Counted from the stretch's first letter, positions 22,791 through 34,400 are shown. The stretch is 64,000 nucleotides of DNA from Zygnema cylindricum (GCA_037447655.1 JBBHKE010000541.1:248001-312000); one strand, 5' to 3'. A program made the numbers and translations. The notes: generated by a model from the letters alone, not told the origin.

Positions 22791-23680
22791 AGTTACGGGC
22801 CCACCCTCTAGGGTTCCCACTTTCAATGGATTTGGGTTCATCTATTGGGAAGCCTTGATGAGGGGAGCTTTGTGTGAAAAACGATACTAGGGTATCGTCA
22901 GTGGACAAGTGAAACGTCCACCTTCGGGAACTCCGCCAGGATTTGGAGGAGTAAGGTTTTCTGTAGCAGCGAGTGCTTCCGCGGAGGAGGCAGATAATGG
23001 GGACAGCAGTGTGTCCGAAAAGGGGAAAGGGAAGGAGACACCCCTCACCCCTATTGCCATGGCACCAGGAGCGGCGGCCGTGAAGACAGTGGAGGATGAT
23101 GTTTAAATGTGAGAAGACATAAACATGGCTGCCAAGAACTTCATTCTAAGGCATCTCACTCAAGCATTGGCCACCTCTCACCTTAATATTTACAAGGCCG
23201 AGGATTTGTGGAAAAGTGTGGTGGAGATCTATAGAGCTGGTAACATTCACGAGCTCCAGTTGGCTGAGCAAAAGCTAGTGAGTTACACGTACAAAGGAGG
23301 AAAGATGTTAGATTATTGCAATGATATTTATTGTTTGTATATGGATATGGAAAGTGCTGGTTGGACAGGCACAATGAAAATGAAAGTAAACACTCTCATC
23401 ATGAAGTTACCAGACGAGTATGAGAACTTAGTGTACCGAGTACAAGAAATGACTGATAGTTCATGGAAGTGGAATACAGTGGTCAGGATGATACTTGTGC
23501 ACGAAAATACCATGGAGATCAGGGGAGGTGGAAAGAACGTTCAACCTCTTGCCGCCGGAGGGGACAGGTGGAGACCGGAATCGAAAAAACCATACAAAGG
23601 AGAAAGAGTCCAACCTTGAGGACAGAGGCCCCCAAAGGGCCTATGTCATTTTTTGCAAAAAGCTAATGCACTTTATTGCG
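22771..23680 (+). pseudogene. element A gag, broken
   Basis: Starts MEDTELQVTGPPSRVP at 22771 inside the LTR. The same start is seen in element E (MEVSKLQVMGPPSRVP), which supports it. In-frame stops lie at 22888, 23104 and 23110 and at 23617. The core (23125-23619) has the UBN2/Copia gag look, with LNIYKAEDLWKSVVEIYRAG and MKLPDEYENLVYRVQEM. The zinc knuckle (CHFC...H...C in D and E) is split by one extra T in a T-run near 23649. Confidence 0.85.
22791..22805 (+). other. primer binding site, half initiator tRNA-Met type
   Basis: Directly after the LTR, from 22792, comes GTTACGGGCCCACC. The complement of the plant initiator tRNA-Met anticodon stem-loop is GTTATGGGCCCACCA; this copy differs at two places and element E (53377-53391) matches it fully. 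Such internal priming by a tRNA half is known for Drosophila copia and yeast Ty5. The site lies inside the gag frame. Confidence 0.75.
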
Positions 23681-25299
23681 GATTGTGCCAAGCTGGCGGA
23701 GCTGAGGCTCAAAGAGAACCAAAGAAGGGGTTCTTCCGGAGGGAAAAAAAAGGCACTTTTGGTGACAAAGGTGACAGGAGACACCGAGGACGAGTCCTCT
23801 GAGGAAGATGGGGAGCTTTTTCTTGACGAGAGTTTGGAGGAGAAGGAGATCCCTTGGAGACAAAAGTGTGCCCTTGGAGCAATTCGGGAAGCTCCACTAG
23901 AAGGATGGATCATCGACTCAGGTGCATCCATGCATATGTGTTGTGACAAGGACCTCTTAACTAAGCTAAGGAAAATCCCTACTGTAGAAATAGTGTATGG
24001 GGATGGGAGAGTTGTTACTACAGATCTAGTGGGATCAGTTGACCTAGAAGTTTTAGTGGGGGGTAAGACTTCTATTCTCACTTTCTCAGATGTGCTTTAT
24101 ATTCCTCAGCTGAGTAAAAATCTTGTTTCTACATCTGTGTTAGATGACAAAGAGTTTGATACTTTCACTAGAAAAGGAGTTTTTACAGCCAAGTATGGGG
24201 ATGAAGTTTACTTCACTGCAGATAAGGGTAGCCAAGGAATGTTTAGGCTTAACTTTAGTAATGAAAAGAAGAATGCTTACTATGTTGGTGTCCCAAAATT
24301 GATGATTTGGCATAAGCGGTTGGGGCAAGTGCATTGTGATAGGTTGAGGGAGATGAAGAAGCTGGGTGTGGTAGAAGGCATTCAGTTCAGTGATAATGAA
24401 ATGGTCGAAGACTGTAGTTGTTGTGCCCAAGGAAAAACTCACAGACTTCCTTTTCCAAAAGCCGCCACATATAGGGGGGAAAAAGTACTAGATTTGATCC
24501 CCACAGATATCTGGGGACCAACAAGGGTACCCTCAGTTGGAGGGAAAAGATATATGTTGACAATCGCTGATGATTGCTCTAGATACTCTAGAATTTATTT
24601 TCTAAAAACAAAGTCAGAAACACCAACTTACTTGAAAGAATACAAAGCCTGGAGTGAGAAATTGCATGGAACCCCCATTAAGAGAATAAGGAGTGATAAT
24701 GGGGGAGAGTATACCTCTAACCAATTTGAGGAATACCTAAGAGATGAGGGAGTTCAACACTAGAAAACTGTACCACATAATCCGGAACAAAATGGTGTAG
24801 GAGAAAGGCTAAACCGAACACTAGGAGATAGTGTATGCAGTATGTTGGCTGACAAGAAAATAGGAAAGAGATTTTGGGCAGAAGCCATGAACTGTGCCAA
24901 TTACATTAAAAATAGAGTCCTCACATCAGCAGTCAAAGGTATGACACCTTATGAGAGATGGTTGGAAGAAAACCAGATATCTCTCACCTTAAAGTTTTTG
25001 GTAGTCAAGTTTACAGTCTAGATACGGATAAGAAAAACTGGAAACTTGATGCTAAGGGAAAACCTGGATATTTTGTGGGATATAATGAGGATGTTAAGGG
25101 ATATAGAGTTTATGACTTAGCAAAGCAAGATATCATTCTGGTAAAACACCTAGTTGTCATGGATGAAGGAAAGTCGATTGACCCCTTTAAATATACTAAG
25201 AAGATAAGAATCAGGTTTGAGTCCGAGAGTGAGGAGAACTCTGTTTTTCCCGAAAAAGACATGAGTGATACCATGATTGCAGATTCAGAGGAGATCTAA
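23681..25299 (+). pseudogene. element A protease and integrase, broken
   Basis: After a Glu/Asp-rich linker, the protease site IIDSGASMHMC lies at about 23909-23941. The integrase starts near 24300 with the zinc-binding motif (WHKRLGQVH ... CSCCAQGK), then the catalytic Asp in PTDIWGP, the second in RSDNGGEYTS, and Glu in NGVGERLNRT. A TAG at 24763 interrupts between the second Asp and Glu, and a frameshift near 24955 breaks the GRKPDISHLKVFG region. The last part (24958-25299) ends at a TAA. Confidence 0.88.
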
Positions 25300-25494
25300 G
25301 ATACAGGAGAGCTACCACATACCCCACATATTCCCATGGATTTCGAGGAGACAGAAGAGGAGGAATGAGAACCATCTTCCATGAATAGGGGAGCTAATGA
25401 GACACCAAGGAGGAACCCAAGACTTCCCTCTATTCTAGCTTCAGAATTTGAAGGGGGGAGAAGGAGCAGCAAAAGGCTACAAGAGAACTAGGCG

Positions 25495-27079
25495 GCTCAT
25501 ATGGTAACTAAGCTATCACATCCTGATGAGCCTCAGTCATACTTGGAGGCAGTGAACAGTCCTGAAAAGGACAGATGGATCAGGGCCATAAATGATGAAA
25601 TGGCTTCCATCATGGAAGCAAATACCTGGGAACTACCGGGTTGCCCTCCAGACAGAAAACCTATTGGGTGAAAATGGGTCTTTAAACTAAAACTAAACCC
25701 AAACAATACCATCGAAAGATATAAGGCTCGTTTGGTGGCAAAGGGTTTCACCCAAAAGGAGGGGATTGACTATGAGGAGACATTTGCCCCAGTTGTTCGT
25801 TTCCCATCAGTTAGGATTCTCCTCACTCTAGCAGCAGCGGAAGACATGGAAATTCATCAGATGGACATCAGACCGCCTTCCTCAATGGTGAGTTAGAGGA
25901 AGAAATCTTTATGAGGCAACCAGAGGGATTTGTGGAGAATGGAGAAAAGAGTAAAGTTTGCAGGCTCATAAAATCCTTAAATGGATTTAAGCAGGCTCCA
26001 CGACAGTGGAATAAGAAACTAGATGAGTTTCTTATTGGTCTAGGATATATCAAGATCAGCTGTGACCATTCTATCTATATGTTTGAGGATGAGAATGGTG
26101 TGGTCTTTATTGCAATTTATGTTGATGATCTGCTAGTGTTAAGTAAGTCTTTGGAAAAGATCAATAAGTTGAAGAATGATCTTAGAAGCAGATTTGACAT
26201 GAAAGATTTAGGGGAGGCAAGATATATTTTGGGGATTCAAATGGAAAGAGATAGGGGTAAAAAGATCATAAGACTCACTCAGAAAGAAACAATAGGAAAT
26301 ATGCTTGAGAAATTTCAAATGGAGAAAGTTAACAGTTGTACCACTCCCATGGACTTGAAAAAAGTAAGTGATGGGAGTGTAGAAGGAGGAGTGATAATCT
26401 TAGATGATCAGATGAGTCCAGAGGAGAGAGAGTTTATAAAGTCTATTCCTTACTGACAGGTCGTAGGAAGTTTGATCTACTTTATGAACTGTACAAGGCC
26501 AGACATAACGCCAGCAGTAGGAGTCCTCAGTAGGAGTCTCAATGATCCTAGAAAGAGAGATTGGGAGGCAGCCAAGAGAGTCATGAGTTATCTGGTTGGA
26601 ACCAGAGAATTATGGTTGCATTTGGGAGGGGAGCACACTGATATCACCACTTGGAGTGATGCCAGTTATGGGGATGCACCTTTGAGAAGATGCAATTCTA
26701 GATATGTTTTGTATGTGGGGGAAGGTGCTTGGTGTTGGAGCAGTAAGCAATAAAAGGTGGTCCCTCAGTCTAGTATGGAGGCTGAGTATATGGCGTCTTG
26801 TTCTGCTGTAAAAGAACTAATGTGGGTGAAGTCATTATTGCAAGAACTGGGATATATGAAGGAGGGAGTGCATGAAATCTTTTGTGATAATCAAGCTGCA
26901 ATCGCAATTTCAGCCAATCCAAAACACCATTTCAAAGCAAAACATATGGACATAAGATTAAGCTTCGTAAGAGAAAAAGTTGATAGTAAAATTTTAAATC
27001 GTGTGTATAGACCTGATGAAGAAATGGTGGCTGACATGATGACCAAACCTGTGCCCTCTCCTAAATTAAAATATTGTTG
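25495..27079 (+). pseudogene. element A reverse transcriptase and RNase H, broken
   Basis: RT begins near 25510 (NDEMASIMEANTWELPG), with a TGA at 25669, [20 protein letters not shown], then a frameshift at about 25868 in the MDIKTAFLNG region. The RT core (25911-26456) keeps YVDDLL at 26118 and ends in TGA. RNase H (26472-27079) has NCTRPDI, TTWSDASYGDAPLRRC, a stop at 26751, AEYMA, CDNQAAIAIS and DMMTKPVPSP. Copia-family Pol order and motifs are all present but not translatable as one protein. Confidence 0.9.
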
Positions 27080-27118
27080 AGAAAAATGCGGGTTGAAAGA
27101 AAAATTAAAATTAGACTT

Positions 27119-27132
27119 GAAAATAAGGGGAG
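27119..27132 (+). other. element A polypurine tract
   Basis: AAAATAAGGGGAG lies directly before the 3' LTR. The same tract precedes the LTRs of element D (near 54427-54441, minus) and, with changes, of B0 (near 30872, minus). It would prime plus-strand DNA synthesis. Confidence 0.75.
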
Positions 27133-28157
27133 TGTTGAAATTAATAGATTTCTTGAGTATTTTCTAGGTTTAAAATGTTAGTATAAAAGAAAAAGAAAAA
27201 GAACATGCATCCTGCTTACACCTCCTCTCTCTAGCCCCCATACTTGTTGTAGTCACTAAAGGATAGAGAGAGTGGTTGATCCATGGCTGCCTTAGTTCAA
27301 CAGACAGATATTTTTAAGGCTACTAAAAATATACCTGACGGACCAGGAATTTGATCCCGGTACCTACGGTTCGTCAAACTTGCCGATAGTGGTCAGGTTT
27401 ATCCTACTAGACTAGAACCAATGCTAAATGCTATAGTATGTGATAGATATATATATATTTATGAAGGAGCAAATCCATTTAACTAAAATTGTGTACGGCG
27501 TACATGGATACAGTTTTATAAATGTACCAATTCAAAACGGATACCGCGCATTTTGTTTCGACAACGAAACAAATATCGCGCAAGTATTTGTTACGGCCAA
27601 GATTCTGTCTCGCTGCAAACCCAACAGCGCACATCATCGCCGAAATCCCGTAGTAGTCACTTTGGCGTTTAGTGACGTGGCATGACCTGGAGCCACATGG
27701 AGAGATGACATTCGGTCATAGGAATTCCGAGGAATGTACAGACCAGTGAAAAGGAGACACGCGTCCGCTTAATAGTCTCTGTCGTACATAGGCCGTATAA
27801 AAGGTACACCAGCACTAATACCTTTTTGGTACGGTACAGTAATCTGATTGGTCCGTACTTCAGTAGATAGAAGTTATAAGAGGAAATCAGGACTTAGAAA
27901 ATTTTGGTAGGCAGTCACCTCTCCCTTTGAGAGTTTGTACAATTTGGCATTTTTACTGCCTCATAACTAATCGGCTGGTTGGCCGTTTTTAGTGATCTTT
28001 TTGCTACGGACTGAGGGGAGTCCATGCTGCACAGGGGTGCTATCAAATTGCCAGTGTGACTTTTTGTGCAGGAGTGGCTGTGGGTTATAGTGGGCTAGTT
28101 AACAACTATCTAGAGGCTTCATGTATTCTGTAGTCCAATGGAGGACACAGATTTGCA
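27133..28157 (+). repeat. element A 3' LTR
   Basis: Same ends and length as the 5' LTR; it also carries the ATG plus 20 bp that starts gag in the 5' copy, ending ACAGATTTGCA. The last ~370 bp are practically identical to the LTR at 39049-40072, while the first ~650 bp are not. Confidence 0.88.
27796..27802 (+). promoter_or_regulatory. probable LTR TATA box
   Basis: TATAAAA within GGCCGTATAAAAGGTAC, about 360 bp before the LTR end. The inverted LTR copy keeps it (39404-39410), the 5' LTR of element A has TACAAAA. Confidence 0.5.
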
Positions 28158-28918
28158 GCATCATGGAGCGAGCACATTCAGTCAAAGTCCTATTATGTCT
28201 CTCGGCCACACCATTTTGTTCCTATGTGTATGTAGCAATCATTTCATGAGAGATGCCAATTTCTTTCAAAAAATCATCAAAGGCATGGGATACATACTCT
28301 CCGCCATTATCCGTTTGCAAAGCAAGAATAGATTTGGCGTGAAGTTTCTCCGCCCAAATTTTGTAGTGCTTAAAGTGAGTGAAGACTTCTCTCTTCTCTT
28401 TCACGAAGTATAGGCGACTGTACCATTAGTCGTCGTTTGTAAACGTGACAAAATAGTGGCTGCCACGAAGAGAGGTAACTTTGGAAGTGCCGAAAACATC
28501 AAAGTGAATAATACCAAGGATATATGTGGCTCGGTGATCATAAACTTGTGGTAAGGGAAGCTTGTGAAGCTTTCCAAGACCACACCCATCACAAAACATA
28601 AGACTCTTTTTGACCAAGCTTGACTCCCTCTATCATATCATCATTTATCATCTTAGTAAGCCTCTCATGATGCACATGACCAAGCCTTTTATGCCACAGA
28701 ACATTATCACATAGGACATTGGAGTAAGCAAAATTAATTTTATTAGTAAGGTCCATGCGGTACAAAACGTTTAGGCCTCTAATTCCTACTAGAGCTACTC
28801 TTTCATCCTTGCTCACTATACTCTTGCCATTTTTTTTGAGAACCTCAAAGCCTTTGCTTTTAGCTACATATGTAGAAAAGTAGATTTTTCTTAAACTTTG
28901 GAACATACAAGAAATCAT
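28158..28918 (-). pseudogene. Copia element B: integrase N-terminal and core part
   Basis: Minus strand: WHKRLGHVHHERL zinc motif, CDGCGLGKLHKLPLPQ, HFDVFGT, LQTDNGGEYVSHAF, a TAG at about 28223-28225, then AERHNRTLTECARSMM up to the element A border. A one-frame jump occurs near 28600. It is almost the same as 38589-39048 on the plus strand, including the TAG. The last bases before element A hold the damaged target duplication. Confidence 0.88.
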
Positions 28919-30134
28919 ACAAAGTTCTCATAACAACCTTTCCATCTACCACACAATCCAGATCTATATTTCTTTTGGCATTTGATTCAACGGCATAGCC
29001 ACAAGCATAAAAGATCTGACGCAAAGGAATAAAAGACATCTCCTTAAACCAAGGATTGTTCCAACACATGTGTCAAGAACTGTCGGAATCCATTATCCAT
29101 CCAAGGTCATTTTCTCCTTCCATCATATCGATTTTGGCAAGAGCAAAGAACTCTTTGTCATCAGTTTTGGGAAAACTAGTCACATCAGGTTTATCTTCCT
29201 CGGTCTTCTTCTTCTCCAATTGCGTATACTCCGCTAAAAACTCAAAAGTTTTGATCGGAGGTTTTTGGAAATTGGAAGGTCAACGGTGTTTCCATCCTTT
29301 CGAAAAGTGGCCTGTTTCAAGAGATTTTTTATACAAAGGACAAGCTCTGAAGGAATGACCATCAGTATAGCAATAAACACATTTCTCAAATTGAGGATTA
29401 AACTGGTTCCCTTGATATCTACTTTCCTTCTGAAATTGAGTCGTGAATGCTACAGCTTGTTTTCCAAATCCTACAATATTCTAAGTAGCCTATTATGCCA
29501 AGATAAACTATATAGCTGTTTGCAAATTCTAAAGAGATTTAAACAATTTTATCATTTCATCTGAGGCTTGTTTATATTCACTAGGAAGTCCCTTTAAGAG
29601 AATCATGGCATGATGATAAAAGGAGAAAGTCCACTTAGAACATGCATATTTTGACAATAACATTCGAATGCGATTAATGTATTCCACCATGCTAGCGCAT
29701 GTGTACTTATACTCATAGAACTGACCAACAATTAGAATTTCATGCTGGTCACTAACTTTAACATAAGAAGATTTTAATGCATCCCAAATATTGTGATACC
29801 ATTGTAACATTAATATATGTCATATGCAATTATTTCGATAAAATAAACTTCACTAAAAGCAAAGCTTCATCATTTTTTTGATCAAAGCTGGCATCATATT
29901 CGCCACGGATCCATTTAGTATTTCAATAAGTTTTACTTGCTTGAAGTAAGACTTAACCAAATCTTCCCAAAACAGATTTTCAGGTCCATCAAAAACCGCA
30001 ATTTGTGAAGCCACGCCCATGATCTTTTGTTCAGAGACAACTGCTGGTTGTGAAGATGGAGAAGAGGCAGTAGTAGTCATTGTAGAACAAATCAAAAAAG
30101 GAAGCTTCCACAAAGGCTGATGGCCGAACAACAA
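28860..30134 (-). pseudogene. Copia element B: gag and protease, broken
   Basis: Minus strand from about 30080: start MTTTASSPSSQPAVVSEQ, then NLFWEDLVKSYFKQ, then 29810-29529 with GLPSEYKQASDEMIKL of the Copia gag, a zinc knuckle CVYCYTDGHSFRAC near 29370, and a protease region with IMDSDSS followed by a stop near 29070 (element C has IMDSGSS). Several stops and frameshifts. The arrangement equals element C on the plus strand at 37110-38253. Confidence 0.85.
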
Positions 30135-30871
30135 CTTTTACACATAATAACTCTCAATATAGGGACACAATAGTCCAACAAATCTACCATAGTGTAGATA
30201 ACATACAGAAGAATATACACACAAAATTTTACTTCATTTTGCTCACAAATCTATGAGATACTCAGAGATGAAATTTTTATAAATCCGAGTGTCCAGTTTT
30301 CATATCATTTGTTCCCCTAAACTCCAAAATTTTCGAAGTCCTACGTTTATACTGAAGCTATACTAAACTGTACGGAGGCATTCTAACCGTACATCTAACA
30401 AAATTACTGTGAATATACCTATGTACACAAGGTATGTCATAAATCACTTATTCTACACTAATCAACTAATTCACTATAGACAAATTATATTATAACAAAT
30501 ATTTAGACCGACAATCAGATCATGATCATGGAGAAAAGTTATCGTGATCTAGTCATGCCTCGTCAACAATTGTCGGTGGCAGCTGTCAACTATCTGATCA
30601 CCGAATTCAGCACCATGGATGTGCTCTCCAGAATCATGTGGTCCTTACTGAATGTATGTATGTCCACGGAAGACATACTAAAGCATTCCTTGGAGCAGAT
30701 GACGCGTGTCCCTAGTGTGACTAAACCATGAAATCCCAATTTCAATATCACACTAATTTTAGCAAATACTGAACCAAACATACCCAAATATCAACTAAGT
30801 CCTAAACAGCTCTCTCGCTCTCTCTCTCAAAACCTAGAATTAAAAAAGACTAAAGCTTTCCAAAAACAACA
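30135..30871 (-). repeat. LTR of the B/C family, shared by B0 and B
   Basis: Minus-strand LTR starting TGTTGTTTTTGG at 30871, preceded by a GGGGAG purine tract and the RNase H end of B0, and followed by the gag of B. So one LTR serves as end of one element and start of the next. It matches the plus-strand copy at 36316-37100 with many substitutions. The exact inner end is uncertain. Open frames in it (for example 30522-30731) are not coding. Confidence 0.7.
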
Positions 30872-31790
30872 CTCCCCTAAATCTTAAAACTCACTAGTCA
30901 CTTAACCCACATGCTTCCCTACCGAATTTTAATTTTGGTGTGGGCAAAGGTTTTGTCATCATGTAAGCAACCATTTGCTCATCTGTTAAATAACTCAACT
31001 TCAGGACTTTTCCCATCACCTTTTCTCTCACAAAATGAAATTTGATGTTAATGTGCTTACTCTTAAAGTGTTGGCATAGATTAGATGTAATTACAATGGC
31101 TGCCTAATTATCACACCACACTATATGAGATATAGATTGCATAAAGAGAAGCTCTTGGAGGAGAGAATTTACCCAAAGTAACTCCTTAACTACCAAGCTG
31201 GCAGCCATGTACTCAGCCTCTATGGTAGACTGAGCTGTTACCATCTAAAGTTTGCTGCTCCAGCAACAAGTTCCACTGCCAATATTCAAAATGTGTTCGA
31301 AGGTGGAGCGTCAGATGGGCATGTCTCTATAGCGCACATCGCTCCATGTATGAATTTTGACTTCCTCTCCACCGAGAAAGAGTCTAAAATTTGAAGTTCT
31401 TGCAAGTAAACGAAGATCTCTCATTGCTGCATCATATTCTAACCTCATCGGATTTTGCAGGCTTTGGCTCAAAGAACCAACAGCCGCTGCGATGTTAAGA
31501 CGAGTACAGTTCATAAAATAAATGAGCCTTCCGAGAATATTCTTGAAAGGAATGGAGGAGATAGAATGTGCCTCGCATGAATCTACAAAATCATCAACCA
31601 AAACACCACCATCAGTTTCCTTACCCTCCAATTTTTGCTTGAACTCCATAGGGGTCGCACTCCCCTTTGCTCTAACATGCCAATCTTTTCTAGCATGTTC
31701 CCGATTTCTTTTTTTTTAGTTAAATAAATAATTTTATGTTTCTTGTCTCTTTCTACCTCAATTCCTATAACATATTGGAAAGTAAGCTTT
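30872..31790 (-). pseudogene. Copia fragment B0: RT end and RNase H
   Basis: Minus strand: 31649-31311 holds MEFKQKLEGKETDGG, GRLIYFMNCTRLNIAAAVGS and IHTWSDVRYRDMPI; 31270-30900 holds the RNase H tail (KVLKLSYLTDEQMV, MMTKPLPTPKLKF) with stops. It belongs to the same family as element B, as shown by the matching RDMPI and REKVMGKVLKLSYLTDEQMV stretches. The rest of B0 upstream is missing; the sequence changes to another element near 31790. Confidence 0.8.
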
Positions 31791-32306
31791 AGTAAGCCTT
31801 AGATATTGGATTGTAGGACTTAGAATATTTTTTGGACTTAGACTTTTCAATATTGACCACATTTAGTGTGGATTTTTGTAATATGTACATGGTTTGTTTT
31901 TAGGAGGAAACGAATATGCACGGTCGCCAATGAATGTAGACGTAAAAAATATCTCACTAATATTTTGGGTGTAATATTGTTACTACACAATTCTGGTCAA
32001 GTACTTAGATTTTTGTCAATAGATTTTTAGGTGAACCATGTACAATCGTTTTAGATGTTTTCTAGATCTTTTGAGTATTTAGTTCAATTAGGAACAATCT
32101 GTTTGATACAGAATGTACATTCTACACAGAGTTAAGGAAATGAGAGCACTAAGTACACTTTAAGTTGGTTTTTGTTCTATTGTCCTTGATTTGGCTGTGG
32201 TATATGTTTGTTTAGTTGAAAGACCTCTTTTATTTGGAGTTACATATCTTACACTATAGATCTTGTCTCTTAGGCATTTCTCTTTGGGTTTGCTTCTACT
32301 GTCATG
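31791..32306 (+). other. probable leader or LTR of Copia element X
   Basis: AT-rich, without frames, directly upstream of X gag. It may be the 5' LTR of X, but no second copy is in the window to define its ends. Confidence 0.35.
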
Positions 32307-33230
32307 TCTTCAGGTGGCTTAGTCTTGCGGGCGCAAGTGCTCCTCCAACACCTACTACAGGGACAAATATACCAACAGGTGCGAGTATGACGCCGAGTGC
32401 TAATGGATCACAATTAATTCAGAGTGCCTATGACCTTCAAGAGGTTATGGGCACACCGCCCAAATTGCCTATTTTTGATAGAACTGACTACTTAAACTGG
32501 TAAGATATGTTGAGCTCATATTTCAAGGCGAGGGACTTGTCACCAATTGTGGAAGGAACTGCTGATGAGACTACGCCGGATTAGAGAAAGAAGAATCTCC
32601 ACTGCCTTAACGTCTTGAAACAATCAATGACAAAAAAGTTGGTAATCTCGTATCTTGAGCCGAAGAAAGCCTCTGAAGTTTGGTTCAGTGTATGCGCTAT
32701 GTAAGTTTAGCTAGATGTTACTGTCTAGACTAACATAGCCACTCAGATCTTTGAATTTAAGTATTCTGGAGGTAGTATGTCACATCATTGTCATGCTATG
32801 AAAAGGTTGTTCTTTCAGAGTATTAGTGCAGGTGGGGATTTTTCACCACCTCAGCAGGCTAAGTTGTCGATGAGAACTTTGCCCAATGAATATAAGAGAG
32901 CCATGGATAGGCTTAGAGCTCTTCAATTGTGTCAGTGGAATATAGCGTTAGCAATTCAGTTTATTTTAATAGAAGAAGCTAACTAGATTTCACAAAGAGG
33001 TAGTAGTAAGTCTTTGCACGCACTAGCTTAGCAAATTTCAGACTCTAAGAATGGAAGTGGCAGTGGGAGAGATGGTGGTGCTAGAAAGCCACCTTTAACA
33101 TGCTATTACTATGATGAAAGAGGGCATATGTTCAGAATATGTAATGCCTACAAGAGGGCGAAAGCCACAGGAAATTTTCGCTTTTGTTGGGACGAAAGGC
33201 GGGTTCCTTCTTAATCACGTGGATGACCAA
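32307..33230 (+). pseudogene. Copia element X gag, broken
   Basis: Pro/Thr-rich start (near 32330-32400), then AYDLQEVMGTPPKLPIFD and DYLNW followed by a stop, FKARDLSPIVEG, and 32777-32986 with TLPNEYKRAMDRLRALQ. A zinc knuckle near 33097 reads CYYYDERGHMFRIC, so its second Cys is Tyr. At least five in-frame stops. Family: Copia gag of a subfamily different from A-G. Confidence 0.75.
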
Positions 33231-33262
33231 GTGCCTTATTCAACAAACTTAAGGAGAAGGAC

Positions 33263-34400
33263 GTGAGCTGCTTTCCCATCAACAGCGAAAAGAAATACTT
33301 TGCAATGGCACAAGCAACGGAAGGCGTGGAGGAAGACGAATGGATAATGGACTCCAGTGCATCTACACATATGTGCCGCAGTCGCCATCTGTTTGAGAGT
33401 ATTCAATCTACTTCACCCATTAAAATTTATTCTAATGATGATTCTTTTGTTGAGTCTAAAGCAAAAGGGAGGGTGTCACTTATGTTGAACATAGAGGGGA
33501 AACCTGTGAAAAGGGTTTTCGAAGATGTGTTACATGTCCCAGCATTTAAAAGAAATTTTATCTCTACGTCTATGGTAGAAAAGAAAGGTTTTAAAACTAT
33601 ATCTGAGAATGGGAAGAAAAAAGTGAGTAAGAATGGGAAAATAGCTGAAGAGGGATTTGCTGGAGGAAACAATTTGTATCGATTAAGTCTTTCAAATGAT
33701 AATGAGAATGATGTTATGAACTTAAGTGTAATCATTGATTTTGATTTTTGGTTAAAACGTTTAGGATATGTGAATTATGATAGATTAGAAAAGATGGTAA
33801 ATCAAAAAATGGTGGAAGGTGTAAAAATCAATCAAAAGCCAGCATCAAATGTATGTGATGGTTGTGCAATGAGAAAAATTCATAAGTTGCCTTTTCTTTC
33901 GCAAACTAATCATAGAAGTAGCAGGGTGCTAAAACTTATTTATTCAGATGTAATGGGGCCATCTAGATACCCATGTGTTGGAGGTGTTAAGTTTATGCTA
34001 ACCTTTATAGACGACTATTGTAGATTTACTACAGTTTATTTTTTGAAGAGTAAGGATGAAGTTTTTGCAAAGTTTACGGAGTATAAAGCTTGGGTTGAAA
34101 ATCTGCATGAGAGAAAGATAACACTATTCAGATCCCATAATGGAGCGGAGTACATTTCTAATGAGTTTGCAAAATTCTTAAAATTGAATGGGATCTCACG
34201 TCAGCTAACTGTTCTTTATTCTCCAAATCAAAACGGTGGAAAGGATGAATAGGACCTTATCAGAGTGTGCTACGACAATGATGGCTGATATGAACATATA
34301 TTTCAAATTTTGGGTCGAGGCTATGAATTGTGTGGTTTATGCAGTAAAAGATAAAACTCCCATGAAATGTGGACAGGACAAAAACCTGATGTAAGTCACT
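33263..34400 (+). pseudogene. Copia element X protease and integrase
   Basis: 329 open codons (33263-34252). Protease site IMDSSASTHMC (Gly to Ser). Integrase: the usual HKRLGH reads LKRLGY, so zinc-binding His residues are gone; CDGCAMRKIHKLPF is kept; first catalytic Asp in YSDVMGP is kept; the second (RSDNGGEY in relatives) reads RSHNGAEY, Asp to His. After a frameshift at about 34245 the frame continues with RTLSECATTMMAD and on to the GRKP-like region. The losses make an active integrase unlikely. Confidence 0.85.

Larger units (their letters stand above)
21766..28157 (+). mobile_element. Copia element A, full length with both LTRs
   Basis: Two LTRs of 1025 bp each (21766-22790, 27133-28157) flank gag, protease, integrase, RT and RNase H in the Copia order. 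A primer site follows the first LTR and a purine tract precedes the second. It is inserted in element B. The 5-bp flank GCCAT on the left corresponds to GC-AT (one C lost) on the right; placing this duplication back into element B gives a continuous integrase. The coding region holds many stops and frameshifts, and the LTRs differ at many positions, so the insertion is old and inactive. Confidence 0.9.

Noticed and set aside
23641-24081. 146-codon minus-strand frame in element A
   Set aside because: Antisense shadow of the gag-protease region.
30522-30731. 69-codon frame with a counterpart on the minus strand at 36433-36852
   Set aside because: Similarity is explained by the shared LTR; the frame is antisense to the element and its edges differ.
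27133-31790. CRISPR array or bacterial operon reading of the repeats
   Set aside because: Repeats are long LTRs with retrotransposon genes; the host gene has spliceosomal introns, so the DNA is eukaryotic.
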